This document shows positions 6,709 to 15,222 of a stretch of 16,918 bases of DNA, piece after piece. The stretch comes from Planctomycetaceae bacterium (GTDB lineage: Bacteria; Planctomycetota; Planctomycetia; Pirellulales; Pirellulaceae), in the NCBI GenBank assembly GCA_005773145.1, contig SXHS01000353.1, positions 1 to 16,918 on the forward strand, in the 5' to 3' direction. Every line of letters begins with the position of its first letter. Position 1 is the first letter of the stretch. The notes below the pieces were generated by a model. The model was not told the DNA's origin, ran no database searches, and saw only the letters and a program-made list of their open reading frames with translations. A program made the translations under genes and the position numbers.

Positions 6709-8163
6709 ATGCCGAAGGATTTTCTCAAAGGCGCTCGCGATGCCTACGATGTCATCGTCGTGGGCAGCGGCTTAGCAGGCCTGACTGCGGCCAACGTGCT
6801 CGCGCGGCAGGGTCGCTCCGTACTGCTATTGGAGCAGCACTATAAACTCGGCGGTTTGGCGACTTGGTTTCGGCGTCCCGGGGGACACATCTTCGATGTC
6901 TCGCTGCATGGATTCCCCCATGGCATGGTGAAGAGTTGCCGGCGGTATTGGACACCAGAAATCGCCAAGGCCATTGTGCCCCTGCGCCGCGTGCGGTTTG
7001 ACAATCCCATGTTCTCGCTGACAACCACCTACGACCGCGAAGACTTCGTGCGGTTACTAGTGGATCAATTTCAGGTTCCACAAGCCACGGTACGTAATTT
7101 TTTTGAAACCGTGCGAGGCATGAATTTTTACGATGACCAGTCCCTCACCACTGGAGAACTGTTCGCCCGCTTCTTCCCAGGCCGCGACGATGTGGTGCGG
7201 CTACTGATGGAACCCATCACGTATGCCAATGGTTCCACACTGGAGGATCCGGCGATTGCCTACGGAATCGTCTTCTCAAATTTCATGGCCAAAGGCGTGT
7301 ACACGTTCGAGGGGGGTACCGACCGGCTTGTCACCCTAATGCACGAGGAACTATTGCGTAATGGAGCGGATGTCCGGATTCACTGCGATGTGCAACGCAT
7401 TCATGTGGAACACGGGCGTGTGAACGGAGTGACGGTCAACGGCCGCCACATTCGAGCCCGGTCGGTTGTCTCCAACGCTAATTTGAAGTCGACCGTCCTG
7501 CAACTGGTGGGGGACCAAAACCTCGACCCGCAATTCGTGCAGGAAACCCAAGCCGTCCGTCTGAACAATTCCAGCACTCAGGTGTATATGGCCCTCCTGC
7601 CGGATGCGCGTGTTGAGGAAACAACCGGGGACCTCTTGTTCAGCTCCACGGCCCCCGCTTTCCGCACAGACCTCTTGTTGAGCCGTGATATTACCAGTCG
7701 CACCTTCTCGTTTTATTACCCACGAACGCGGCCGGAAGGGCGTCCCCGCTGTCTGATTGTCTCCAGCACCAACGCCCGCTATGAAGATTGGGCCAGTCTG
7801 AGTGAATCGGAGTATGAGGACGCCAAGCAAGACCTGATTCGTACGACATTGATCGCGCTTGAAAAATACGTACCCGGCATTGGCGAGAAGCTCGACCACG
7901 TCGAGGCCTCGACGCCTCGCACCTTCGAGCATTACACGCGGCATCACTTGGGGTCCAGTTTTGGCACCAAGTTCGAAGGGCTGAAGGTCAGCCGAGAACT
8001 GCCCAATCAGGTGCGTGGGCTGTACCACGCCGGCAGCGTGGGCATCATCATGTCCGGCTGGCTGGGGGCCATGAACTATGGTGTTATCGTGGCCAATGAC
8101 GTGGATTCCTTGTTAATGGCCAGCTCCCGCACCCCATCGAGCGTCGGATCGGCCCCTGCTTAA
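6709..8163 (+). CDS. CrtI/retinol-saturase-like FAD-dependent oxidoreductase
   Basis: This 484-residue flavoprotein belongs to the phytoene desaturase / carotenoid isomerase / retinol saturase superfamily. The FAD-binding Rossmann motif VGSGLAG contains the GxGxxG at Gly19, Gly21 and Gly24, Glu42 binds the ribose, and YKLGGLAT follows. A second conserved dinucleotide-contact region is at the C-terminus, GLYHAGSVGIIMSGWLGAMN. The family desaturates, isomerises or saturates conjugated polyene chains. No phytoene synthase, CrtB or cyclase gene is nearby. The gene lies between an acyl carrier protein and a FabZ-like dehydratase, so the inferred substrate is an acyl-ACP or polyene acyl chain. Similar gene groupings were proposed for ladderane lipids in anammox planctomycetes. 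No Shine-Dalgarno sequence precedes the ATG. A true carotenoid enzyme remains possible. Confidence 0.85.
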   Translation: MPKDFLKGARDAYDVIVVGSGLAGLTAANVLARQGRSVLLLEQHYKLGGLATWFRRPGGHIFDVSLHGFPHGMVKSCRRYWTPEIAKAIVPLRRVRFDNPMFSLTTTYDREDFVRLLVDQFQVPQATVRNFFETVRGMNFYDDQSLTTGELFARFFPGRDDVVRLLMEPITYANGSTLEDPAIAYGIVFSNFMAKGVYTFEGGTDRLVTLMHEELLRNGADVRIHCDVQRIHVEHGRVNGVTVNGRHIRARSVVSNANLKSTVLQLVGDQNLDPQFVQETQAVRLNNSSTQVYMALLPDARVEETTGDLLFSSTAPAFRTDLLLSRDITSRTFSFYYPRTRPEGRPRCLIVSSTNARYEDWASLSESEYEDAKQDLIRTTLIALEKYVPGIGEKLDHVEASTPRTFEHYTRHHLGSSFGTKFEGLKVSRELPNQVRGLYHAGSVGIIMSGWLGAMNYGVIVANDVDSLLMASSRTPSSVGSAPA

Positions 8164-8164
8164 C

Positions 8165-8237
8165 GTTCCTCCCTGTGTTGCCTCGCCCGATTCGATCCCT
8201 TTTGTCCTTTCCGACTTTTCCCTTCCCGCCCCGCCGC
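8165..8237 (+). other. Pyrimidine-rich leader before the dehydratase gene
   Basis: In this 73-base stretch 58 bases are C or T (79 percent on the + strand), unlike the flanking coding DNA. It fills most of the gap between the oxidoreductase and dehydratase genes. A C-rich, G-poor RNA like this is a plausible Rho loading site or unstructured leader. No factor-independent terminator is seen. Confidence 0.4.
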
Positions 8238-8256
8238 TAGAAAGCCACTTTGCAAC

Positions 8257-8688
8257 ATGTCCCGTGACGAGATCTACGCCGCGATACCACACCGGCCCCC
8301 CATGCTGTTGGTGGACTCCATCCTCTCGCAGCAGGACAACCAAATTGTCTGCCAGAAAACGTTCCAACCAGACGAATGGTTTTTTCAGGGACATTATCCG
8401 GACTATCCCATCGTGCCGGGGGTCATTCTGTGCGAGGCGGCCATGCAGGCCGGAGCGATTCTACTATCGCGGCACCTGACCGACGTGAAAAACGCCGTTC
8501 CCGTAGCCACGCGATTGAATGACGTGAAATTCAAGCGCATGATTCGGCCTGGTGATACCGTGGACATGGCCGTCACCCTGGATGAGCGGATGGCCGATGC
8601 GTTTTATCTAACCGCCAAGTTGACCTGCCAAGAGGGGCAAGTGGCCCGATTTCAATTTGCCTGTACCATGGCAGCACACAACGCTTGA
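8257..8688 (+). CDS. FabZ-like 3-hydroxyacyl-ACP dehydratase (hotdog fold)
   Basis: This 143-residue protein matches FabZ in size and motifs: IPHRPPMLLVD at 10-20, then FFQGHYPDYPIVPGV with the catalytic His46, and Glu60 in the central-helix motif CEAAMQ. It dehydrates 3-hydroxyacyl-ACP to trans-2-enoyl-ACP, and FabZ/FabA relatives can also isomerise the double bond. It closes the ketosynthase-ACP-oxidoreductase cassette. No ketoreductase (FabG) or enoyl reductase is encoded here, so those steps would have to come from the general pathway or be skipped, leaving unsaturation in the chain. The Shine-Dalgarno sequence before the ATG is weak. The gene is followed by a 345-base non-coding stretch, so it is probably the last gene of this unit. 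Confidence 0.9.
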   Translation: MSRDEIYAAIPHRPPMLLVDSILSQQDNQIVCQKTFQPDEWFFQGHYPDYPIVPGVILCEAAMQAGAILLSRHLTDVKNAVPVATRLNDVKFKRMIRPGDTVDMAVTLDERMADAFYLTAKLTCQEGQVARFQFACTMAAHNA

Positions 8689-9033
8689 TGCGATGCTGCG
8701 GTGACAAAATCAAAATCTTGCCGGGTGCCAAATGTCCTGGGTGCAATATCTCCTGGCTGCCACGGACGGCATGTCCTCTGCGATGAACGGTCAACAACGC
8801 ACCAATATTGGCTCCAAGGGGCAAAGCCCCGCTGTTTGCATAGCCCACTCCATCGGACTGGGTAAGGTGATCTACAAACGGTCGGGCCCTTGGCCCTGAT
8901 GATCAAAATGCGACGATTTCCCAGGCATTCTGCCTGGGCTATGCAAAGGGATGGGCCGTTGGCCTGGAAAAGACCGATATGGCCCCCCGGAAATGCTGTT
9001 GGTTAGCACTGTCAATTCGAGTACGATCCGCGC
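8689..9033. other. Intergenic region with tandem and hairpin repeats
   Basis: No gene is supported in these 345 bases. The left part contains the octamer-like duplication CAAAATCAAAATC near 8705 and two imperfect copies of an 18-base sequence with a 16-base period (8723-8740 and 8739-8756, 15 of 18 matching). The centre holds the hairpin array annotated separately (8818-8965). The last 65 bases, before the probable GTG start of the PAP2 gene, show nothing recognisable. No convincing promoter was found. Confidence 0.6.
8818..8965. repeat. Five-hairpin palindromic repeat element
   Basis: Five hairpins stand in a row: GGGGC-aaa-GCCCC (8818-8830); an 8-base stem with one mismatch, CCCACTCC/GGACTGGG (8844-8862); GGGCC-ctt-GGCCC (8884-8896); CCCAGGCA-ttc-TGCCTGGG (8920-8938); and GGCC-gtt-GGCC (8954-8964). 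In addition, TTTGCATAGCCCA (8835-8847) is the exact reverse complement of TGGGCTATGCAAA (8935-8947). These long-range arms compete with two of the local hairpins. No stem is followed by a T-tract, so terminator function is not indicated. The composition (GGGGC..GCCCC, CCCAGGC..GCCTGGG) resembles dispersed intergenic repeats that I recall from planctomycete genomes; that family link is from memory. Confidence 0.7.
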
Positions 9034-9903
9034 GTGGCTGCGAACTTTCAAGAGAGCGAGCCCGACTCGGTTCCATCGACCGTGGCGAGTGCCACGCGTC
9101 CATCGGTCGTGTCGCGCACCGAGGGTCACGCGATAAGGGCCTGGGGATGGCGTGCCACGCTGATCCTGTGTGGACTTGGCCTGCTAGCATTCGCTGGGGA
9201 CTTCTTGGTCTATCGGATCAAGATCTTCCAGTCGTATCCGTTGGTCTGCCGGGCTCTCTTTCCAACCATCGAGGCCTTCGGGCAGGGACTCGGAGTCGTC
9301 CTGATTGGCTGCGTGATCTATCTTGTGGACCGATCCCATCGTCCGCGTGTGGCGTGGTTGGTGGTATGTGCGGTCGCAGCGGGAATTGCCTGCAACGTGA
9401 TTAAACCGACCGCGTTTCGATTGCGCCCACGCGAAGCCCGCACCGTTTGCCATGCCACGTTAGATACCTTCTATGGGCCCCAAAAGTGGCTCCTTTCGCC
9501 ACAGCCACAGTTTGTCTTCAATCGACGCTATCATTCGTTTCCGTCGGGCCACACGGCGAGCGCTGCGGCACTGGCCACCGCGCTGGCCTGGTTCTATCCA
9601 CGCGGCCGGTATGGCTTTGCGCTGCTAACCGTGATGGTGGCCCTACAGCGCATTTTGGTGTGGGCCCATTTCTTCAGCGACACCATATTCGGTGCTGCGT
9701 TGGGGTGTTGGGTGGCCAGCCAGATCCTCGGCACGCGCTTGGCCATCGCAACCTGCCAATTTTCGTCCCAGCAAGCGGGAGGCGACGGAGACGACGTCCC
9801 CCGGCTCCGTCGGCAACCGAGCACCGCCGGACAGGCAAGGGGCCTAGAAAACGGGTCCACGCCGAACTCTGAAGATGCCGGTTCGTCCCGACAGGCCGCG
9901 TAG
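9034..9903 (+). CDS. PAP2-family membrane phosphatase
   Basis: PAP2 enzymes remove phosphate from lipid phosphates such as phosphatidic acid or undecaprenyl diphosphate at the membrane. All three signature blocks are visible in this 289-residue protein: Lys124 and Arg131-Pro132 in KPTAFRLRPR, PSGH at 170-173 with His173, and Arg206, His212 and Asp216 in RILVWAHFFSD. About six hydrophobic segments lie between residues 40 and 232. The last ~55 residues form a polar, Gly/Ser/Asp-rich tail without motifs, which is unusual for the family. The start is uncertain: the frame opens after a TAG at 9004-9006, the first candidate is GTG at 9034, and there is no in-frame ATG before the membrane region. 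The substrate is unknown. It may serve lipid synthesis but is separated from the lipid cassette by the repeat element. Confidence 0.87.
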   Translation: MAANFQESEPDSVPSTVASATRPSVVSRTEGHAIRAWGWRATLILCGLGLLAFAGDFLVYRIKIFQSYPLVCRALFPTIEAFGQGLGVVLIGCVIYLVDRSHRPRVAWLVVCAVAAGIACNVIKPTAFRLRPREARTVCHATLDTFYGPQKWLLSPQPQFVFNRRYHSFPSGHTASAAALATALAWFYPRGRYGFALLTVMVALQRILVWAHFFSDTIFGAALGCWVASQILGTRLAIATCQFSSQQAGGDGDDVPRLRRQPSTAGQARGLENGSTPNSEDAGSSRQAA

Positions 9904-10079
9904 GCAACGCCGACCTCGTGACTTGTTGAATTTTTCAGCCAAAACAGACTCCGCGTCGGCGACCCTCTTGCCGCCGCTTCGATGCGCTGGGAAACTGGAG
10001 GCTCGCGGTCGGTCCGGGACAACGGGATCGGGCTGCGACACGTCGCTGAGGGGGGGAAGGGCAACACGAAGGGGGCTTC

Positions 10080-10490
10080 ATGGTTCAAGTAGGTGCCAAG
10101 GACGATACTGGTTCACGTCCAGCCGACAAAAGAAAACGCATCTTGATCGTCGACGATGATGCGGAAATCATCGATTCGCTGCGGCTGACCTTAGAAACCA
10201 AAGGTTTCGAGGTGCTGATTGCCCGTGACGGCAATCAAGGGCTCGCGTTGGCAGAACGTGAGGACCCGGACTTGGTGATCCTGGACATGATGATGCCCAA
10301 GCGCAGCGGCTTCTTAGTATTGGAGAAACTGCGGCGCACGCGGCCCGTTCCTGTCCGTATCATCATGATCACGGCGAATGAGGGGAGCCGACACAAGGCG
10401 TATGCGGAAATGTTGGGAGTCGATGACTACATCCGTAAGCCGTTTGCCATGGATCGATTGGTGGATAGTGTAACCCGACTTTTGGCCTAG
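10080..10490 (+). CDS. Single-domain CheY-like response regulator
   Basis: This 136-residue protein is a receiver domain with a ~17-residue polar N-terminal extension and no output domain. The acidic pocket is Asp25-Asp26-Asp27 in ILIVDDDAE, the phosphoacceptor is Asp69 in VILDMMMPKRSG, the switch threonine is Thr98 in IIMITA, and the conserved lysine is Lys120 in YIRKPF. It should accept phosphate from a histidine kinase and act by protein contact. No kinase gene is in the window, so the partner is unknown. AAGGGGG at 10069-10075 is a good ribosome binding site for the ATG. It lies 176 bases after the PAP2 gene and 62 before the helicase gene, so co-transcription with the helicase is possible but unproven. 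Confidence 0.92.
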   Translation: MVQVGAKDDTGSRPADKRKRILIVDDDAEIIDSLRLTLETKGFEVLIARDGNQGLALAEREDPDLVILDMMMPKRSGFLVLEKLRRTRPVPVRIIMITANEGSRHKAYAEMLGVDDYIRKPFAMDRLVDSVTRLLA

Positions 10491-10552
10491 CCTGATGTGC
10501 GATTTGCGGGTCGCGAGTCGTAGTCACGGACGAATCGCGGTATTGGAATGAC

Positions 10553-13500
10553 ATGCCGCAACAGCTGTTTCACCCGCTGGTTTGGCAATGGTTTGAGCAA
10601 CGGTTCGGGAAACCGACGGAGGCTCAAACGCAAGGCTGGCCCCATATCGCTGCGGGACGGCATACGTTGATTGCCGCGCCGACCGGTTCCGGCAAGACTC
10701 TGGCAGCCTTTATGGTTTGCCTCGACCGGCTATTTCGTCGAGCCATTGCCGGGACACTCACGGACGGCGTGCAAACCGTCTATGTTTCCCCGCTGAAGGC
10801 ACTCAGCAACGACATCGAGCGCAATCTGCAGCTGCCACTGGACGAACTGCGGGCCTTGTTTCAGGCCCACGGCCTGGCATCATCCCCCGTACAAGTCGCC
10901 GTGCGCACGGGGGATACTCCAGCATCGGAGCGACAGGCCATGCTGCGCCGTCCGCCCCACTTGTTGGTAACCACACCCGAGTCCCTCTATCTTTTGCTGA
11001 CCTCAGAACGCGGGCGCACCATTTTGCGGACTACCCAAACCGTGATCGTCGACGAAATTCACGCTTTGGCCCGCGACAAGCGGGGTTCTCATCTAAGCCT
11101 GACTTTGGAGCGATTGAATTGGCTCTGCCAGCGCCGTTTGGTACGTATCGGCTTGTCGGCGACCCAACGACCCATGGAACAGATGGCTCGTTTCTTGATT
11201 GGCTGTGGCGGCAATGAGCCCGATTTTGGCCGGGATGCCAAGACAGGTCCTCCGCCTATCCAACAACAGCCACGAACCGTACAACGGTCACTCTGGGATA
11301 CCGCATGGACCGCCGCAGCGACGGCTGCGGTCCCCCTGCCCCTCGACGCAGCCGAGACCGGCGGTCCGATCGCTCACGCGAGCCAAGAAACGGCATGTCA
11401 AATTGTCGACGTGGGGCACATTCGCGAGTTGGACGTTCGGGTCGAGGTCCCCGATAGCGAGCTGGCCGCCGTTTGTTCGCAGGAGCAATGGGAGGAGATC
11501 TATGAGCGGCTGGTGGAACTAATCAACAGCCACCGCAGCACGCTGGTGTTTGTGAACACACGCCGCATGGCCGAACGCGTGGCCCAGCGGCTGCGCGAGC
11601 GATTGGGTGAAACGGCAGTCGCAGGACATCATGGCAGTATGTCGCGCGCCATACGGCACGCAGCCGAACAGCGTTTGAAAGCTGGTGAATTGAAGGCCAT
11701 CGTGGCCACGGCCTCCTTGGAAATGGGCATCGATATCGGCTACCTCGACCTGGTGTGCCAGATCGGTTCGCCCCGCTCCATCGCCAACTGCCTGCAGCGC
11801 ATCGGACGATCCGGACACGCCCTTCAGGCGATCCCCAAGGGGCGATTATTCCCGCTGACGCGCGACGAGCTACTGGAGTGCATGGCGTTGGTACGAGCGA
11901 TTCGACGGCACTCTCTGGACACGATTGAAATCCCTGAGGCCCCCTTGGATATCTTGGCGCAACAGATCGTGGCCTCCGTCGCCTGCGAGGAGTGGGACGA
12001 GGAAGGCCTGCTGGCTCTCGCTCGCCGCGCGTGGCCCTACCGCGACCTCACGCCTGAGGTATTCGATCAGATCGTAAGCATGGTGAGCGACGGCTTGGTA
12101 CCGGGCAACCGTAGCGGCGCGTACCTGCATCGCGACCGCATCCATCGTCGGCTGCGCGCCCGCAAGGGGGCACGTATCGCGGCGATCACTTCCGGCGGCG
12201 CGATTCCGGAAAACGCCGAATATCGCGTCGTCACGGCAGAAGATCGCACCTTTGTCGGCACCGTTGACGAAGATTTTGCCATCGAAAGTTCCGCCGGGGA
12301 CATCTTTCTTTTGGGAAACACGTCCTGGCGGATCGCCTTCGTGCGGGGAGGAGAGGTGGTCGTCACGGACGCGCACGGGGCTCCCCCCAGCATCCCATTT
12401 TGGCTCGGCGAAGCCCCTGGACGAACCATCGAACTTTCCCGCGAGATCTCGCAACTCCGTCACGATATCGCGGAACGCTGCCGCACGGTATCGGCCGATT
12501 GTGATCCAGCCATCCACGGTCCGACGGACTCAAGGTCTCACGACATTGCCGTTCCGCAGCTCGCCGACCCGGCCACCTGGTTGCAGCACGAATGCGGTGT
12601 CAACGCTATGGCTGCCGATCAGTCGGTTCGGTATGTGGCAGCACAGGTGGCCGCCATCGGTCTGGTTCCAACGCATGGACAGATTGTATTTGAACGATTT
12701 TTTGACGAATCGGGTGGCATGCAATTGGTGATCCACTCGCTTTTTGGCACCCGCATCAATCGCGCGTGGGGGCTGGCCTTTCGCAAACGGTTTTGTCGCA
12801 GCTTTGATTTCGAACTACAAGCCGCCGCGACCGACAACGGCATTCTGCTCTCACTGGGACCCCAACACAGCGTGCCGATCGAGAATCTTTTCAAGATGCT
12901 AGCACCGCACAATGGCCAGTACCTGCTTGAGCAAGCGGTTCTGGCGGTCCCCATGTTCCAGGTGCGATGGCGTTGGAATGTGACGCGGGCCTTGGCCGTG
13001 CTACGTCAACGCAACGGCAAGAAGGTTCCCCCGTATTTGCAACGATTTCGCTCGGAAGATCTGTTGGCGGCGACGTTTCCAGAGACCGTCGGGTGCTTGG
13101 AAAATCACCACGGCGACGTACAGGTCCCCGACCACCCGTTGGTGCGACAGACGATGCATGACTGTTTGCAGGAGGCCATGGACGTTCGGCGTTGGCTCGA
13201 AGTCCTGCAGGGCATCCAAGATGGACACATCACCCTCGTTGCGAGGGACACACGCGAGCCATCCCCTTTCAGCCACGAATTGCTCAACGCCAATCCCTAT
13301 GCATTCTTGGACGACGCGCCGTTGGAAGAACGGCGCACCCGGGCCGTCACCACCCGCCGATCCCTCACCCCCGGCGATTTTCGCGAACTGGGACAATTGG
13401 ACCCGGCCGCGATTGCCCAGGTCCAAGCAGAAGCTTGGCCCGAGGTACGTAATGCCGACGAATTGCATGATGCGCTGCATAGTTTGACGATGCTCCGCGC

Positions 13501-15142
13501 CGATGCGGTCCCCGAGTGGCAGGATTGGTTTCAACAGCTGGTCGATCGAGGCCGCGCGACGCGTTTTTGGCATACGACCGAAACCGAGGCGTATTGGGTC
13601 GTTGCCGAACGACTCCCCCTCGTGCGGGCCGTCTTTCCCCAAGCGAATTGGGAGCCGCCGGTTGAGCTACCGGCCGACCTTGATGTCGTCTGGCAGTCCA
13701 CCGATGCGGTCGTCGAATTGGTACGCGGTCGCATGATCCATGCGGGCCCTACCACGGCAGCAAGAATCGCAACAGAATTGGGACTGGCCGAATCCTATGT
13801 CGCGTCCGCGCTGGAAGCCGTCGAAGGACAGGGCCACGTCTTGCGCGGACAGTTTTGTGCGCAAACCGCTGACACGCAGTGGTGCGAGCGCCGATTGCTC
13901 GCGCGCATCCATCGCTTGACCTTGGACGGATTACGGCGCCGAATTCAGCCTGTCGAGCCCCCCGACTATCTCCGATTCTTGGCACGCCACCACCATCTTG
14001 ACCAGGACCCTTGGTCGGGAGTCAACGGAGTTCGTGAGGCCATTGCGCAATTGCAGGGATTCGAGATGCCGGCGGCGGTTTGGGAGCCGACGATTGCCGC
14101 CCGTGTGCAACACTATGATCCTGCCTGGCTGGATCAACTCTTCATGACGGGCGAGGTGGTGTGGGGCCGACTACGCGGATCGCGACGCGCGGATGAGGCG
14201 CGGCCGAATTTGACGGCCCTCACGCGGGCTATGCCGATCTCGCTACTCCTGCGGCGCGATCTCCCCTGGCTCCTGCGTCATCAGGAACTGCCATCGGAGC
14301 CCAGCCCACCGTCGGCACGAACACGTGGCCAGTCGCCGACGCGACGAGGCACCAGGCCAGCTGCCACCGCATTCGCCGGTGGAGGCATGCGCGGCAATGC
14401 CCATCAAGTGTATGACGTGTTGGTGGCGCACGGCGCGCTCTTTTTTCAGGACTTGGTGGCGGGCGCGGACTTGCCCTCAGCGCAGGTGGAAGAAGGGTTG
14501 CGTGAACTGGCCGCCTTGGGTTTGGTAACGTCGGACGGCTTTTCAGCGGTCCGCTCCATCATTCACAGCCCCCATCGTGGCCGACGGCGATTGGCGAGCC
14601 GCCGCGGTGCGGTCGCGGCGCCCGTGGGACGCTGGTCTTTGTTCCCCGGCCTCGTAGCGCCGCAGGCAGCGGAGACGCGGCTCCAGCAATGGTGTTTTCA
14701 ACTTCTGCGGCGCTACGGAATTGTGTTTCGCGATCTACTGGCACGTGAAAATGCGGCGCCGGCGTGGCACGAGTTGGTCCCGGTATTTCGGCGACTTGAA
14801 TTGCGCGGCGATGTGCGCGGAGGCCGCTTCGTTCGCTCGGTGGGGGGCGAACAGTTTGCCTTGCACACGGCGGTCGACCATTTGCGTTCCCCCCAGCCTC
14901 AACAGCCGGACGCTTGGCGATTGATATCGGCTTCCGATCCACTGAACCTGCATGGTGTCGTGACCGATGAAAACCGTGTCCCCGCGATGCACAAGAACTG
15001 GTTGGTCGTTCGCGACGGTCGATGCCTGGCGGCCCAGCAAGCCGGCTCGATCGCTTGGTTCGCACAACCGGAACTATTGGCGGAAGCGGAGATGCGTCGG
15101 GCTTTACAGATGGGCTATCGAATGCGAGCCGTGGCCTCATAA
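10553..15142 (+). CDS. lhr: Lhr-type large ATP-dependent helicase
   Basis: This 1529-residue superfamily 2 helicase has the length and layout of full-length bacterial Lhr (core plus C-terminal region). Motifs are the Q-motif region FGKPTEAQ at 18-25, Walker A APTGSGKT at 42-49, DEIH at 167-170, SAT at 202-204, ATASLEMGID ending at Asp394, and motif VI IGRSGH at 417-422. Winged-helix and beta-barrel regions follow to about residue 900, then the Lhr C-terminal region with RGGRFV, GEQFAL and DPLNLHGVV. Lhr translocates on single-stranded DNA, unwinds DNA:RNA and DNA hybrids, and is linked to repair. An extra ~60-residue, Pro/Ala/Thr-rich stretch (222-282) lies between the two RecA domains, and a second basic linker is near 1240-1265. 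The ATG has only a weak ribosome binding site. Confidence 0.93.
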   Translation: MPQQLFHPLVWQWFEQRFGKPTEAQTQGWPHIAAGRHTLIAAPTGSGKTLAAFMVCLDRLFRRAIAGTLTDGVQTVYVSPLKALSNDIERNLQLPLDELRALFQAHGLASSPVQVAVRTGDTPASERQAMLRRPPHLLVTTPESLYLLLTSERGRTILRTTQTVIVDEIHALARDKRGSHLSLTLERLNWLCQRRLVRIGLSATQRPMEQMARFLIGCGGNEPDFGRDAKTGPPPIQQQPRTVQRSLWDTAWTAAATAAVPLPLDAAETGGPIAHASQETACQIVDVGHIRELDVRVEVPDSELAAVCSQEQWEEIYERLVELINSHRSTLVFVNTRRMAERVAQRLRERLGETAVAGHHGSMSRAIRHAAEQRLKAGELKAIVATASLEMGIDIGYLDLVCQIGSPRSIANCLQRIGRSGHALQAIPKGRLFPLTRDELLECMALVRAIRRHSLDTIEIPEAPLDILAQQIVASVACEEWDEEGLLALARRAWPYRDLTPEVFDQIVSMVSDGLVPGNRSGAYLHRDRIHRRLRARKGARIAAITSGGAIPENAEYRVVTAEDRTFVGTVDEDFAIESSAGDIFLLGNTSWRIAFVRGGEVVVTDAHGAPPSIPFWLGEAPGRTIELSREISQLRHDIAERCRTVSADCDPAIHGPTDSRSHDIAVPQLADPATWLQHECGVNAMAADQSVRYVAAQVAAIGLVPTHGQIVFERFFDESGGMQLVIHSLFGTRINRAWGLAFRKRFCRSFDFELQAAATDNGILLSLGPQHSVPIENLFKMLAPHNGQYLLEQAVLAVPMFQVRWRWNVTRALAVLRQRNGKKVPPYLQRFRSEDLLAATFPETVGCLENHHGDVQVPDHPLVRQTMHDCLQEAMDVRRWLEVLQGIQDGHITLVARDTREPSPFSHELLNANPYAFLDDAPLEERRTRAVTTRRSLTPGDFRELGQLDPAAIAQVQAEAWPEVRNADELHDALHSLTMLRADAVPEWQDWFQQLVDRGRATRFWHTTETEAYWVVAERLPLVRAVFPQANWEPPVELPADLDVVWQSTDAVVELVRGRMIHAGPTTAARIATELGLAESYVASALEAVEGQGHVLRGQFCAQTADTQWCERRLLARIHRLTLDGLRRRIQPVEPPDYLRFLARHHHLDQDPWSGVNGVREAIAQLQGFEMPAAVWEPTIAARVQHYDPAWLDQLFMTGEVVWGRLRGSRRADEARPNLTALTRAMPISLLLRRDLPWLLRHQELPSEPSPPSARTRGQSPTRRGTRPAATAFAGGGMRGNAHQVYDVLVAHGALFFQDLVAGADLPSAQVEEGLRELAALGLVTSDGFSAVRSIIHSPHRGRRRLASRRGAVAAPVGRWSLFPGLVAPQAAETRLQQWCFQLLRRYGIVFRDLLARENAAPAWHELVPVFRRLELRGDVRGGRFVRSVGGEQFALHTAVDHLRSPQPQQPDAWRLISASDPLNLHGVVTDENRVPAMHKNWLVVRDGRCLAAQQAGSIAWFAQPELLAEAEMRRALQMGYRMRAVAS

Positions 15143-15222
15143 ACTCGCGCGAAGGTCAACGCCTCGGGGACGGTCCCCAACAGTCCGACCACGCCGACTT
15201 CAACACGAAAGAACCGACCTAC

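Noticed and set aside
7351..8028. 225-residue open frame on the minus strand
   Set aside because: It is antisense to the oxidoreductase gene, whose motifs are clear in the + frame, and shows no domain of its own.
8818..8830. Factor-independent terminator after the dehydratase gene
   Set aside because: The hairpin is only five pairs and is not followed by a T-tract; the same holds for the other stems in the element.
15022..15222. Longer lhgO frame overlapping the end of lhr
   Set aside because: It overlaps the conserved lhr C-terminus by 121 bases, and the FAD motif is expected within the first 20 residues, which fits the ATG at 15223.
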